Source of the DNA: Tubulanus polymorphus
Taxonomy: Eukaryota; Nemertea; Palaeonemertea; Tubulaniformes; Tubulanidae
NCBI RefSeq assembly: GCF_964204645.1
Contig: NC_134031.1
Span: 434,001 to 498,000 of the forward strand
Direction of reading: 5' to 3'
Length of the DNA stretch: 64,000 nt
The notes beneath the pieces were generated by a model, which saw only the letters and a program-made list of their open reading frames with translations, searched no databases and was not told the DNA's origin. Position numbers and translations under genes: made by a program. Below, piece after piece: positions 49,101 to 60,639 of the stretch (within the stretch, counting starts at the first letter, position 1; every line of letters starts with the position of its first letter).

Positions 49101-50894
49101 TACTGTACCATCCTACTCAGATATCACTCTCAAGTCAAAAGGTCAGACTTGAGCGGAGTCTACTGTATCATCCAACTCAGATATCACTCTCAAGTCAAAA
49201 GATCAGACTTGAGCGGAGTCTACTGTATCATCCAACTCAGATATCACTGTCAAGTCAAAAGATCTGACCTGACTGGAGTGGACTGGAGTGGCGTTCCAGT
49301 AAGGGATATGTGTACGTATTAACTTACATCAGGTGACTGTTTAGCTGCTAGTATGAAAGTGTTAATAAGAGCAGTTTTCTCAGCGATCTCCTCACATTTC
49401 GGCAATAATTCAATCAGTTTCGTAATTAAATCATTGATCGGTTGTTTATTCTCCGGATACAAATTCGGTAAAATGCGACATAAACTATGATTTCCTGAAA
49501 ATACAAAACAACCTGATTCAACTCTATAGAAACTCTAAGTTAACCGAGTTAACACTCATGGCTCAGTGACTTAGACTTAAGACCAGTCTGAGATCAACTT
49601 AGCTCTATAACTGATCTATCAACTCAAGATTAGTCTTAAGACTATTTAGGAGATAAGTCATGACTATGGAACCTGGCCCTGGTCCCAGTTGGGTCTTAAG
49701 TTGTAAGATTGACTACAGAAATAAGATGCTATATCAGACTGGTCCTGAGCCACTGATCCCAGAAATAGTTTAATAAACGACAGACTAACCGTTCAGAATA
49801 CTGTGTAGTATAATAGTTAACTGCGTTGCTAAGATATCATTGTTTTCAGTAGCGGCTAAAGTTAAATAACTGGTAACATGACGACACAGCTCAGTATTAT
49901 CATGCTGTAGGTATCTAACAGCGACCGGTAGAGCTAGTTCCATTACTGAATGTCGAGAATAATTCTACAAAATACAGTCAAAATAACCATTAGTACAGGA
50001 TTCACCTGATAGATGGCGTATGAGTGAAGACCATTGACGTACCTTCGGGAATATACAACTGAATAAATCACACGCGATTTTACCATGAGCCGGATCTTCA
50101 TCTTTATTCCTCGGATTTAGATTATAATTCAAACAACATTCTAATAATTTCACCAAAGCCGCGCAATGTTCATTAATCGTATCATTATCCCTGTAATCAA
50201 TCACAATCCACTGATTATACAATAAATCAGTAAAATAACTGAATCTAGTTGGAATCAGAAAGTTCCACAATTCAAGACCCAGTTCCACAGTTCTGGACTC
50301 AGTTCCACAGCTCCGGAACCAGTTCCACAGTTCTGGACTCAGTTCCACAGTTCCGGAACCAGTTCCACAGTTCTGGGCTCAGTTCCACAGTTCTGGATCT
50401 AGTTCCACAGTTCTGGATCCAGTTCCACAGTTCAGGACTCAGTTCCACAGTTCATGGAACCAGTTCCACAGTTCTGGACTCAGTTCCACAGTTCCGGAAC
50501 CAGTTCCACAGTTCTGGACTCAGTTCCACAGTTCCGGAACCAGTTCCACAGTTCTGGATCCAGTTTCACAGTTCTGGACCCAGTTCCACAGTTCATGGAA
50601 CCAGTTCCACAGTTCTGAATCTAGTTCCACAGTTAAGGATGGCGGGATCCCCTCACCTCGGCCGGGAGGTGTGTTCAATACTCACCTGATATTAGATGTT
50701 ACCCATGTAATACATATTTCCACCACTGATTGGTCGTTGTCATTAGTTTCATATTCGCTGCTATCAATGATTTCTTCAATTAAAACTAAAACTTCACCAA
50801 CATCTTGTAATAAATCAGTGTATTCAATAGAGAATATATCACCAGCTTTAGATAGGTCGCGATTCTTTAAAATATCTTCCAGCAGTTCATGCAT
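43154..50894 (-). CDS. VEPH1: melted / ventricular zone-expressed PH domain protein
   Basis: A cytoplasmic and membrane-associated adaptor; Drosophila melted modulates insulin/TOR and Hippo signalling. Fourteen coding exons, 750 residues (human about 833): 50894-50686, 50190-50043, 49964-49790, 49494-49328, 47078-46869, 46314-46100, 45992-45894, 45670-45598, 45520-45397, 45011-44872, 44705-44583, 44341-44192, 44107-44003, 43468-43154. All phases agree and the total is divisible by three. An in-frame TAA just upstream of the ATG supports the start [18 protein letters not shown]. Helical-repeat N-terminus ([38 protein letters not shown]), a less conserved Ser-rich middle, and a C-terminal PH domain from about residue 609 to 690 ([48 protein letters not shown]). 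The tail is a short SDPQ-rich repeat. The intron between exons 4 and 5 carries a 2.1-kb satellite. Confidence 0.95.
43545..43942. mobile_element. family-A element with expanded right end
   Basis: Begins GATCCAGTTCCACAGG and continues as about eight inverse-orientation 44-bp units ending GGAACCGGATCCTG. It is the mirror image of the 3672-4039 arrangement, where the left end expanded. VEPH1 last intron. Confidence 0.8.
45221..45326. mobile_element. family-A inverted-repeat element
   Basis: Inverted ends AGCCAGTTCCACAGTTGT and ACAGTGGAACTGGACCCT enclosing a palindromic GAGTTA/TAACTC interior; VEPH1 intron. Confidence 0.82.
46601..46848. mobile_element. family-A element with expanded 44-bp array
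   Basis: About five units beginning GGATCCAGTTCCACAGTTGT close with the inverted end AGAACTGTGGAACTG. VEPH1 intron, ending about 20 bp from exon 5. Confidence 0.85.
47206..49280. repeat. 60-bp satellite, about 34 copies, with higher-order structure
   Basis: The unit contains CAGACTTGAGCGGAGTCTAC and ATCACTCTCAAGTCAAAAG. Unit variants recur in the same order: the block at about 47521-47820 is nearly repeated at 48061-48360, a 540-bp (nine-unit) higher-order period. It lies in the VEPH1 intron between exons 4 and 5. The MSGVYC... open frames are artefacts of the 60-bp period. Confidence 0.96.
49555..49750. mobile_element. family-B elements, two overlapping or nested copies
   Basis: AGTGACTTAGACTTAAGACC and TTAGGAGATAAGTCATGACT are inverted; a second partial copy (GGTCTTAAGTTGTAAGATTG) follows directly. 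VEPH1 intron. Confidence 0.6.
50261..50637. repeat. 20-bp-based minisatellite derived from family A
   Basis: About 18 copies of AGTTCCACAGTTCTGGACTC with alternating CTGG/CCGG variants, hinting at a 40-bp super-unit. It is in VEPH1 intron 1, ending about 50 bp downstream of exon 1. Confidence 0.92.
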
Positions 50895-52433
50895 CTCTTA
50901 GTCAGTTGATCAATCACACAGCAGTAGTGTTCGGCATCACTCACAATAAATATCTGTAACAAAAACGAAATAGGAAAGTAAATCAGTAAGACAGATTACT
51001 TACTGTGAGATATCACATCGATCGATGGGCCTGTTGTTGTTATTGGCCGGGCAAGAAGGAGGGTAGTCAGTAACCTGTGTGTGGTTTAGTTTCACAATCG
51101 GATATTTTCACAAACCACATATATAAGCCCATCCGATTATAAAAAGCTTACCACCAACGATTAGGTAACTAACTATAGAGTAGAACTGGATAATTAGAGG
51201 AGTAGAGTAGAGTGATAATTCCCTGCGACCACCACGACGGCTGAGCTGCTGGAGTTGAGTGAGACCGGTTCCCAAACCTACATTCCTACAAACTCGTTTT
51301 ACTGAAGACTGAAAATCATCTAACGAAACAATAAAATCATGAATCACTTGAAATCCGGGTTTAACTTACATTTTACATCATTTTTAGTACGGCAGGGAAC
51401 TGTCACTTTATCAATTCAATCCACTTTATTGTGACAGAGAGCGCCGCCTATGATTTCGAGTCGGTGGTAATAAAGTATGAATTGAATTGGTAGTGGAACT
51501 CTCAACCACATAATTGTGATCTTATTCAATTATTATTGATGATCGATCGAAAAACGTTTGTATTTGATTTGAATTGGTAAGTATGGATCGGTCGAGAAAT
51601 GGGTAGCTCCGAGAATATCGAAATCAGGGCATCCATATCGCGACCGCGCTCCAACGGGGAATGTCGGGGCAGCGGCGCGCGGTGATCCGCGAGTCCTCAC
51701 TTCCGGTGTGGAGTCGTGACCCGCCATGTTGAAATTTGGTAAGTCTTGGAATTTTCCAGTTTTTTATCCTTGAATTATATCTATATATTAAGTTAACAGT
51801 TCGGTATAAACCCCGGAGATGCAGGCGATAAACGCCGTCTCTAAAACTGACCTGAGACCCGCCGCCAAACTATATTCGTATTTGTATAAGTCGTATTTGA
51901 AGTAGGTCACGTGTGTCGTCACGGTCCGGTGGGCCGCACCTCCTCGCCTTTGCAGCAGTGGACGTGTGAGGGAGAAAATGCCCGAATTATCCTACAATCA
52001 TTATTCAAACACATTTAGAACAAACTGTTGAATTAGTTACATGTGACCCTGATGCCTGCTTGTTCAAAACAAATATCAACAGCAAATGCTTGCAATCGAT
52101 CTGCTTTTTAGTTGTTGTTTCGAGGTCCTTCAACAACACACTAACAACAACAGTAACAGTAACAACAGCCAGTTGTGATGAATAAACTAAAACATTGTTA
52201 TAAGGGATCATTCATTTATTACGTACGCATGAAATATGACTCTTTCAACCCCTCTCCCCCTCTGTACGCGAAATCGAACATATATGCATAAAAAAGCATT
52301 ACATTACGCATCACACTTAACCCTCCCCGTATGCACACGTAATAAATGGATGGTCCCTCTCTGTTTACAGATTATATTTTGGTGAATATTACCAGTAATA
52401 ATTACAGTGACCTCTCCCGCCTTATCGTTACAG

Positions 52434-52580
52434 ATACAAACAACAGATTTCATCAGTCGGTTTAATGATGTTAAAGATGGGTTCTTCATCAACAAATCAG
52501 TTGAAAACAACAATATAAACAACTGCCTCCCGTCACTGACTGTAACTCAGTTCAGTTCTATTGATCATCTTTTAGAAAAG
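52434..52580 (+). other. possible isolated coding exon
   Basis: A 49-codon open stretch bounded by a pyrimidine-poor AG acceptor and a GT donor (AAAAG/GTTTGT), reading TTDFISRFNDVKDGFFINKS and LTVTQFSSIDHLLEK. Composition is protein-like, but no family and no partner exons were found. Confidence 0.2.
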
Positions 52581-52689
52581 GTTTGTCTCTCATTCATTCA
52601 ATCGTGTAACTGATATCTGTGAATAGTCTACAATCAACAGATACCACATTGAAATCTAATATTCTTTATTTCAGGTATAGTCAAGAGCA

Positions 52690-53010
52690 ACGCTGTAGGA
52701 GCAGCAGAGCAGGAGTATCATAGGAGCATCAGGAGTATCATAGGAGCATCAGGAGTATTGTAGGAGCAGCAGAGCAGTAGTATCGTAGGAGCAGCAGTAG
52801 TATCGTAGGAGCAGCAGTAGTATCATAGGAGCAGCAGGAGTATCGTAGGAGCAGCAGTAGTATCCTAGGAGCAGCAGTAGTATCATAGGAGCAGCAGGAG
52901 TATCGTAGGAGCAGCAGGAGTATCGTAGGAGCAGCAGGAGTATCGAAGGAGCAGCAGGAGTGACATAGGAGCAGCAGGAGTATCGTAGGAGCACTGCAGG
53001 AGCAGCTGAA
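52690..53010. repeat. 20-bp minisatellite, about 15 copies
   Basis: The unit is close to TAGGAGCAGCAGTAGTATCG, with variants; it ends about 50 bp before the long inverted repeat. Confidence 0.92.
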
Positions 53011-54394
53011 TGAATCACAGAAGAGATAAGTAGTTTTAGAATTATGTCTTCATTCATACCACTTATTGATGGAGGAGTTGAAGATGTTCAGGATCAGAAT
53101 TCAGTTAATCTCCAAAAGGACTAAAACAAAATGTAGAATCATTATAACGGTTATTGAATTTGTCTCCAGCGAGTATCTGTATCCATCTTCAGCTCACTTC
53201 ACACACAGCTATAGATCAGAGTTCCTTACAGCGACCACTGAATCAACCTAATCATTACAACTGAAATAATGATAACACATTCTATATGAATACATATGAA
53301 GCACATCTGAAACCAAAGTGATAGAAAAATAGGAAGTTGTAAAATGTTTTCTGACGCAGTTTGATTTGTGTCAGATTGTAACTGTAGAAGTTTCACTCAT
53401 TGTTTCAGTCTAATAGAGATATAACTTATGTACATGTGACATTGACTGTGTAACACTGCAGTCATTTATTCACTTATTCCTCCTCAGTTTGAAGAATGTT
53501 TGTTCTCTCATCTTCATTAGTGATAAGAATCATTGCCATCCGTGTAACTACAACATTGTAACATTTCTACTTATTCAATCATAGAGGGAATGAGTTGTAT
53601 GAGGTTTGGGTATGGAATGGGGCAGGGTATGGTGTAGTTGACCGTTAGGGTAGGATATGGTAATGTGATGAGGTAAGGTCGGTTGGATGATGCAGGGTTA
53701 TTTGATGTGGTTGGATTCGATGATCAGTTTAATATAGAACTGTTTGGGTGTAAGTGATGTATGTGGTAGTGTACGGTGTGTATGTTCGGAGGGTGTATGA
53801 TAACGGATTGAAAGGTTGCTTGTAGAGGGCGGTACAGTAGCATTCTCACTCACCAGGCCTCGGGTCTCTTCCTGCGGACGCTCAAGTCGACACAAACGCC
53901 GACCCCAACTCTTAATTCATCGGTCTATTGAAATACAAGGAATTATTCAGCCAATGAAAGCGAAGGAATTATCCAGATGTGAGCTTCAGCAGAACGCAAC
54001 CAGACCCTGGCGAGTGAGGATGTGTAGTAGTGATACTGGTATGGTATGTGTAAAAGGTAGGGGGTGGTGTGTGTAGAGTGTTAAGGATAGTGTAAGTTTG
54101 GGTAATGTGGGGGCAGGATGTTTGGTGTTTCACTAGTAGCAGGGTTTTTACTGTTTTGAATGGGGCCACAGTAAAATGTTTTGAACAATGATGAGTGATG
54201 CTCCTGATGCTCTCACTCATCAGGAGACAGTACTGAAGTACGGCTCATATGGCAGAGGTTAATACTGATGCATCTTCCCCCACCCCCCCGCAACTTCTTT
54301 AGATAGTTAGATATAGTTTCTGTCTGATATGTCGGGAAATGGTGACACGGATGGTGATAGGACAGTACAGGGCTGATGTTGGGGTAGGTCCAGA

Positions 54395-54590
54395 CCGGTG
54401 GACCGGTCCAGAGTTGGAGTTGGGATACAGTACGAGCCCATGTAGAAAGTGGACCGGTCCAGAGTTGGTGTTGGGATGAAGTACGAGCCCGTGTAGAAAG
54501 TGGACCGGTCCAGAGTTGGTGTTGGGATACAGTACGAGCCCGTTAAGAAGGTGGACCGGTCCAGAGTTGGAGTTGGGATACAGTACGCAT
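54395..54590. repeat. 51-bp minisatellite, about 3.8 copies
   Basis: The unit contains GTGGACCGGTCCAGAGTTGG, in which ACCGGT is palindromic. Inside the long inverted repeat's central part. Confidence 0.9.
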
Positions 54591-55104
54591 TCATTATGTC
54601 TCTTCACTGAAATATTGCGCAGTGTAATTGAATACAAGCCTTTATAGAAAGCCGGTCATTTTGAATGCGCGGCTCATTTACAAAATATAGGTACGCGCAA
54701 AATTCTGATACGCTTTTACTTTGCAAATATCGATGATAAAAATGGGCTTTCGGCATGTCCTTAACAGGATAGAACTCAACAGAGTGATTTCAACTTGGAT
54801 GTAAATACTTCAAGGGTTTATATCAGTAGTATCATACCTAGCCTTATACAGCCTTCCCGCGCTTACTATTCCACAATCTCTATATGAGATACATCGAGAA
54901 TGATGCTATTGAAGATTGAATTCATCGATTCATTTAGGACCAAATTGAAACTTGTTTCATGGAACAAATGGTGCTGCAAATAAACATAATATCATCAAAC
55001 AATGATATGATTCTGATTGACTATAGTGAACTGCTGCCCTACTACTGGTTTTAAAAGCTCTGATTGGGATGGATTTAAACCCAGTTCAATTACTATATTT
55101 CCTA

Positions 55105-55128
55105 TATATATATATATATATATATATA
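55105..55128. repeat. TA microsatellite
   Basis: About twelve TA dinucleotides, followed about 30 bp later by a GA-rich stretch (55162-55195). Confidence 0.9.
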
Positions 55129-57947
55129 CACTTACTGCCGGGTGGTACCGATACATAGCAAAGAAAGAGAGAGAGAGAGAAATAGAGAGAGAGCCATAAG
55201 AAAAAGAAAGAACACGAAAAGAGTGGGGTCCGAGAGCAATTCGAAGGTTTAGTGTCCTGCTGGCTTAGCGAGCGGGCAGGGGTCTATTCCTACCTCGACT
55301 CAAGAAAGGTGAGCTTAAAGCCACCAAGCACAAAAGAGAGGTCCGAAGGGTAGTCCACTACTGGTTTAGAGAGCTGGCAGTGGTCTATACCTACCTCACG
55401 TGCTTAAAAATGTTTGCAAAAAAATGGCAAATAAGAAAGTGTGTGAGAGTGAGAGTGAGAGAGGCTGAGGCTGAGTTTCATGTATCACTGGGCGTAACGT
55501 GATAAATATGAGAGAAATAATTCACAGAAATCTTGAATAATTTTGTTGTGGGTTCAGAGTCTATTTCTCATCAGTTTGCTATTTGTAAAGCTTGTAGTTG
55601 GGAAAAAACTATTCAGATATTTGTGAATCAGAAGATTTTGCCGTCATTTGCTTCATGAATTGTTCACTTGTTAAAATGAATCATGTGACACACGTAAAAT
55701 ACTTTGTTTTGGTGGTGTCTTAATATTCAATGTCTTGCAGGTATCGTCTCATAGTATTTCACATGGAATTGAGGAGTAGTTTGAGTGGATGGGAGTCTTG
55801 TAAAGGCTCACTTGTTCCATAAGATTTAGTTTGACATCATAAGATTCAGTGTCTCGACCACTTTTCAACCAGTAGTCCATTGTAGGTTTGTCGGCAATTG
55901 TAAATAGACTTAAGATTTTAAAGTCGTTCACCAACATGGTTTTAGACATCACATCCATAGCTCATTCCACTACGCGTGAATTCATTTTTACCCAATGATG
56001 CTATTTATCATGGAATACGTTAGTTAAGGTAGATATCAATATAGTTTGGTAGATCAAAACAGGCTGATTTCACTCAACAGCCATTAATGAAAAATAGTGA
56101 AGAATTCTAAATAAGAACAGGGATTGTTTTGAATAGAAAGGATAAGAAGCATTGAGATGTCTAAAGGGAGCGGCCTGGAGGCGGCTGAGAGACGGACCGA
56201 CCCCGTCAATCACTCATCACACCCTGTACTGTCCTAGCTCCATCCCTTATATCACATCACGTACCTCCAAATCTTCCACAGACACCACCCCCGACCTCAC
56301 CCTCACCTCAACAACACCAACCATCGTGCCCCCGCATCATTCCTTACCCTATCCTTAAAAACAACACCCCCTACCTTACACATACCATACCAGCATCACA
56401 CCTGTACCGCCCTCTACCAGCAACCTTTCAATCCGTTATCATACACCTCCCTAACTATACATCGTACACTACCACATACACCCACCTTAAACAGTTCTAT
56501 ATTAAACTGATCATCTAATCCAGCCTTATCAAACAACCCTGCATCATCCAACCTGACCTTACCTTATCACAATGTCCTATCCTCCCCTAACGTGTCAACT
56601 CCCATACCCTGTCTCATTCCATACCCAAGCGCCATACTCCTCATTCCCCTCTACGATTGAATAAGTAGAAATGTTTCGATGTTGTAGTTACACGGATGAG
56701 AATGATTCTTATCGCTAATGAAGATGAGAGAAGAAACATTCTTCAAACTGAGGAGGAATAAGTGAATAAATGACTGCAGTGTTACACAGTCTGTGTTACA
56801 TGTACATAAGTTATATCTCTATTAGACTGAAACAATGAGTGAAACTTCTACAGTTACAATCTGACACAAATCAAACTGCGTCAGAAAACATTTTACAACT
56901 TCCTATTTTTCTATCACTTTGGTTTCAGATGTGCTTCATATGTATTCATATAGAATGTGTTATCATTATTTCAGTTGTAATGATTAGGTTGATTCAGTGG
57001 TCGCTGTAAGGAACTCTGATCTATAGCTGTGTGTGAAGTGAGCTGAAGATGGATACAGATACTTGCTGGAGACAAATTCAATAACCGTTATAATGATTCT
57101 ACATTTTGTTTTAGTCCTTTTGGAGATAAACTGAATTCTGATCCTGAACATCTTCAACTCCTCCATCAATAAGTGCTTTGTATATGCAGACACAATTTCA
57201 ACAGTTTATTTCATGATTTCCTGCAATAGAATTTGATAATTGAAGAATCTGTTATTTTCATTTCAGTGTCAATCATTGCTGGGGAGTTGTAGAATCTGAT
57301 ATAGAACTGATTTTCACAGTCAGCTTCACACATTAACGGTATGTATTACATGTTTATGGATACAATTTCAATAAATCACACTAGTTCTGCCTCCTCACCA
57401 TCATCATCATCATCATCATTATCATCATCTAGTTCTGCCAGTATCAGTAATGTGCATCTGAGGAGGCAATTAGTCATCCTACAATCCCAGATTGCCCGTT
57501 CGTGTACTGCCACTCTGAAGAAGGTCAGGTGACCATGGGTCTTACTTTAGTTCAACTCAGTGTTCGCTTCTCCAGTGAGCTCCTTTGGAGGTTGGAGCGT
57601 TGTCTTACCCGACTATATTACCTAACCACCTGGTATTGATAATGATTTCCCATTTTGTTTTAACCTGTTAGGAGTTGACCAACTACCAGAAGACCAGGGA
57701 TGACCAATTACCAGAAGACCAGGAATGACCAATTTACCAATTGCCAGGGATGACCAATTGCCGGGGATGACCAGAAATGACCAATGGCCAGATGACCGGA
57801 AATGACCAATGGCCAGATGACCAGTGATTAAACAGATTGATTGTATAATTGTATGATTGATTTTCTGTTTGTGAATGAACTTGAGAACAGTCGCTGTTCT
57901 TTAATCCTATCAGTTACAGCCATGTTTTGATAAAATCTCAGTTGCAC

Positions 57948-58118
57948 ACGATCACCTCTATCTCACCTCTATTTCACCTCTATCTCACCTCTATCTCACC
58001 TCTATTTCACCTCTATCTCACCTCTATTTCACCTCTATTTCACCTCTATCTCACCTCTATTTCACCTCTATCTCACCTCTATCTCACCTCTATTTCACCT
58101 CTTTCTTACCTCTATAAT
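57948..58118. repeat. 11-bp minisatellite, about 15 copies
   Basis: Unit CCTCTATCTCA alternating with CCTCTATTTCA. Confidence 0.9.
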
Positions 58119-58868
58119 TAATACTAATTTTTTATTTTAACTCTCATCAGTCAAAACGTGGTTGTCATTGATAGAATTAGAGACGCTAGGGGCTGACTAT
58201 GTAAACGCTGGTGTTGTAGAACAAGTTCACAGAAAATGAAATCGCAGAATCTATTTTGTAAACCTGAATAAATGTATTTATTATTGTGTTGTGTTGTTTA
58301 TTCAGCGCGATCTGTGGTGATTCAATCACGTGATCCGCTCAAGTTTTTTATGTCAACTCCCTCCAAAATTCTGGATCCGGTGGTATACATTGAAGTTTAG
58401 ACCATAGAACAGAGTTTCATGTTATAGGGCCTTATATCTTAAGACTATTCCCAAGCTGTGATCTATGACAACTTGGAACTAAGCTTATTAATCGGGTCTC
58501 ACAATTGCGTTTAACTGTCTCAGCTTTCCGCATTAAACTCGTCCAAATTCTCTTAGTAATTTTTCCATAATTCGAAAGCCGGATCCAGGTTTTCTGGAGT
58601 GTTGTGTGATTAAACTGGTTCGGCGACTGTTTGGCCTCTATAATAATCAAGGCCGTTCAAACTGCCACTCTTTCGCCGTAGACCAGTTTTGTCATTTATG
58701 ACGCATCCCATGATGGCGATTTTCCCTTAGACTGGTTGCCGGTCTACCTGACCCAGTCTTGTTTCCCGCTACCCATTGAGGTATTAGACTGGTTGCCGGT
58801 CTCTACCTTCAGTTGCTGGTGGCGCAGAATTGGACAGGCGACCAGTCTGTCTACTGAGGGATTCGCAC

Positions 58869-59019
58869 CATAGGGGCTCGTATCAAAAGTTTGGGGGTGA
58901 ACTGTAGATTAGATCAACCAGTATCCCTAGAAGTATATATTTTTATATATATAGTACCAGGGATACTTGATGATCTAAGCTACAGGTTCACCCCCAAACT
59001 TTTGATACGAGCCCCTGTG
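58869..59019. mobile_element. 151-bp hAT-type MITE with target-site duplication
   Basis: The left end CATAGGGGCTCGTATCAAAA and the right end are inverted for about 40 bp (CACAGGGGCTCG when reverse-complemented). Flanks are ATTCGCAC (58861-58868) and ATTCGAAC (59020-59027), an 8-bp duplication with one mismatch. An 8-bp duplication plus CAxAGGGG ends is the hAT signature. Confidence 0.88.
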
Positions 59020-59579
59020 ATTCGAACTCGATAAGCTAAAGCTGGTTCCCGAACCGTGAATTCGAGGGGGGAGTGATACTGACCCCTGGCAAGCGAATGA
59101 CCTTTAGAATTAAAGATCGCTTTTTGATTTAAAGCCACGGCAGCCTTGTTCTCTGTCGGTGTCGATATGGTGAACACTGAGGGCTCTATTTCGAGTGTGG
59201 CAAGCGAGCATTCCACTTGGTTCGCTAGTGTGCATTCATACACTGTACAAAAGATCTTGGTATTTCTCAGAAAATTAAAATCTATCCGTCGTTTCTCAAA
59301 TTCTTTGAATGGTGATTAGTAAAATTCACCCATGAACCTAGATCACGAGTTTAATGAAGAGGAATGATTTGCTTAATTTCTGATGAGGGAGGCTGGAAGA
59401 TCTAGAGTGCCGAAAAAATATTCAGGGAATTCACCCCAGCCCCTGTCGGGTGTCATCGATACGTATAATAACGAATGCCGTGTTAAACCACGTCTTGCTG
59501 AGAGATTTAGATATTTTCTGATATTTCACCCTCTTCTATCCATTGATGCGGCCGGCCGTGTAGACCGAATATTATTTAC

Positions 59580-59665
59580 CCCTGTGAAGCTGGCTCCCGG
59601 TTCCCGGTTCCTTATTCGGCTCCCGATTCAAAATGCTTTTGAACCGGGAGCCAGCTTCACAGAGG
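59580..59665. mobile_element. 86-bp foldback element
   Basis: Inverted arms CTGTGAAGCTGGCTCCCGG and CCGGGAGCCAGCTTCACAG extend about 22 bp each. Confidence 0.75.
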
Positions 59666-59989
59666 TATATTATTTCAGCTTTGTCTCACTAGATGCATCC
59701 CCTATACAGCGTCGTGAAGTGAGCACTGGATTTGGTATCACTCGATTCAAATTTATTTCACCACTCGATTCAAATTTATTATAAATTTTTTAGTGGTTTT
59801 TAATGTGTATTTTTGAACTGTTATTGAATAAAAAGATATTTTACGTTAAAATTAAATTGTGAATATACAACTTTTTCATCTAATTCATTTGTAGTTGTTA
59901 TTGTACGGAACCGGACTCGGTGGCAACGTAGACTGGTCTCTCTGGAAACCTCATTCTAAAATAGTGCCAATTTTCCCAAAATTTCCATC

Positions 59990-60425
59990 GAAGATAGATC
60001 TATTCAAGAGCTACAGTCCAGTATGTGGTTGTTGCCCGGTGCAAGGGCTCCTTGGGGTCTAATTGACCCCCAAAATCCCACAATATCGAAAATAATGTTT
60101 AGAAATAAATAAGTAAAATACAAAACGGTCAAAGTCTCTGAAACTTTCAGAGAAGATAGATTTATTCGAGAGCTACAGCCAGGTATATAGTTGTTGTCCG
60201 ATGCAAGGGCTCCTTGGGGGTCTAATTGACCCCCGAAACTCCAAAATAACAAAACGATTGTTAAGAAAATAAATAAATTCATAAATAAAATACAAAACGT
60301 TCAAAGTGTCTGAAACTTTCAGAAAAGATAGATCTATTCTAGAGCTACAGTCCAGTATATAGTTTTTGCCCGGCTACTTGGGGGTTTAAGTGACCCCCAA
60401 AAACCCACAATATCAATAATAACTT
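59990..60425. repeat. tandem repeat, unit 161-171 bp, about 2.6 copies
   Basis: GAGCTACAG starts near 60009, 60170 and 60341; CTCCTTGGGG and AATTGACCCCC recur in order in each copy. Confidence 0.85.
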
Positions 60426-60473
60426 GCCACACCACGCTGACGGGACATATTCACACACCCAATCAATCGCTAC

Positions 60474-60545
60474 AATTCAGTGGCTTAGTGGTTAGCGTGC
60501 ATGGCTATCACGGTGCAGGTCGCAGGATCGAATCCCACCGGGGAT
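60474..60545 (+). mobile_element. tRNA-like head of a SINE
   Basis: A-box-like TGGCTTAGTGGTTAGCG is followed 35 bp later by the B-box-like GGATCGAATCC, the internal Pol III promoter layout. No closed acceptor stem is apparent, so this is read as a SINE head and not a functional tRNA. Confidence 0.6.
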
Positions 60546-60639
60546 ATTTTATACAATGATTGCAAAGGTTGTTATTTGATCAGTTGACTGCTTAATTGTT
60601 TTTTTTAAACACAAATCGTTTATTTTTAGAGTATAAGTG

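Larger units (their letters stand above)
53060..57175. mobile_element. 4.1-kb long inverted repeat (foldback-like element)
   Basis: Left arm 53060 to about 54130; right arm about 56295 to 57175, read as its reverse complement. Both outer ends start CACTTATTGATGGAGGAG. Similarity is high near the ends and falls toward the centre. The left arm has about 170 bp (53843-54015) absent from the right. The 2.1-kb centre holds a 51-bp tandem repeat, a TA microsatellite and no recognised gene. The duplicated open frames at 53066-53251 and 56984-57193 are the same arm segment. Confidence 0.85.

Noticed and set aside
47206-49280. Regular repeats considered as a CRISPR array
   Set aside because: Units are contiguous with no unique spacers, and the window is eukaryotic.
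47217-49322. Repeated [16 protein letters not shown] frames suggesting a repeat protein
   Set aside because: The 60-bp period keeps a frame open; the array lies inside a VEPH1 intron whose flanking exons join in phase without it.
51726-51905. Possible first exons of a + gene (ATG at 51726 before a GTAAGT donor; MQAINAVSKTDLRP at 51819)
   Set aside because: No downstream exon joins in phase, and no family is recognised.
59383-59784. 133-residue + open frame
   Set aside because: It runs through the 86-bp foldback element and shows no family resemblance; likely chance.
60474-60545. Functional tRNA gene
   Set aside because: A- and B-box motifs are present but I could not close an acceptor stem; a SINE head fits better.
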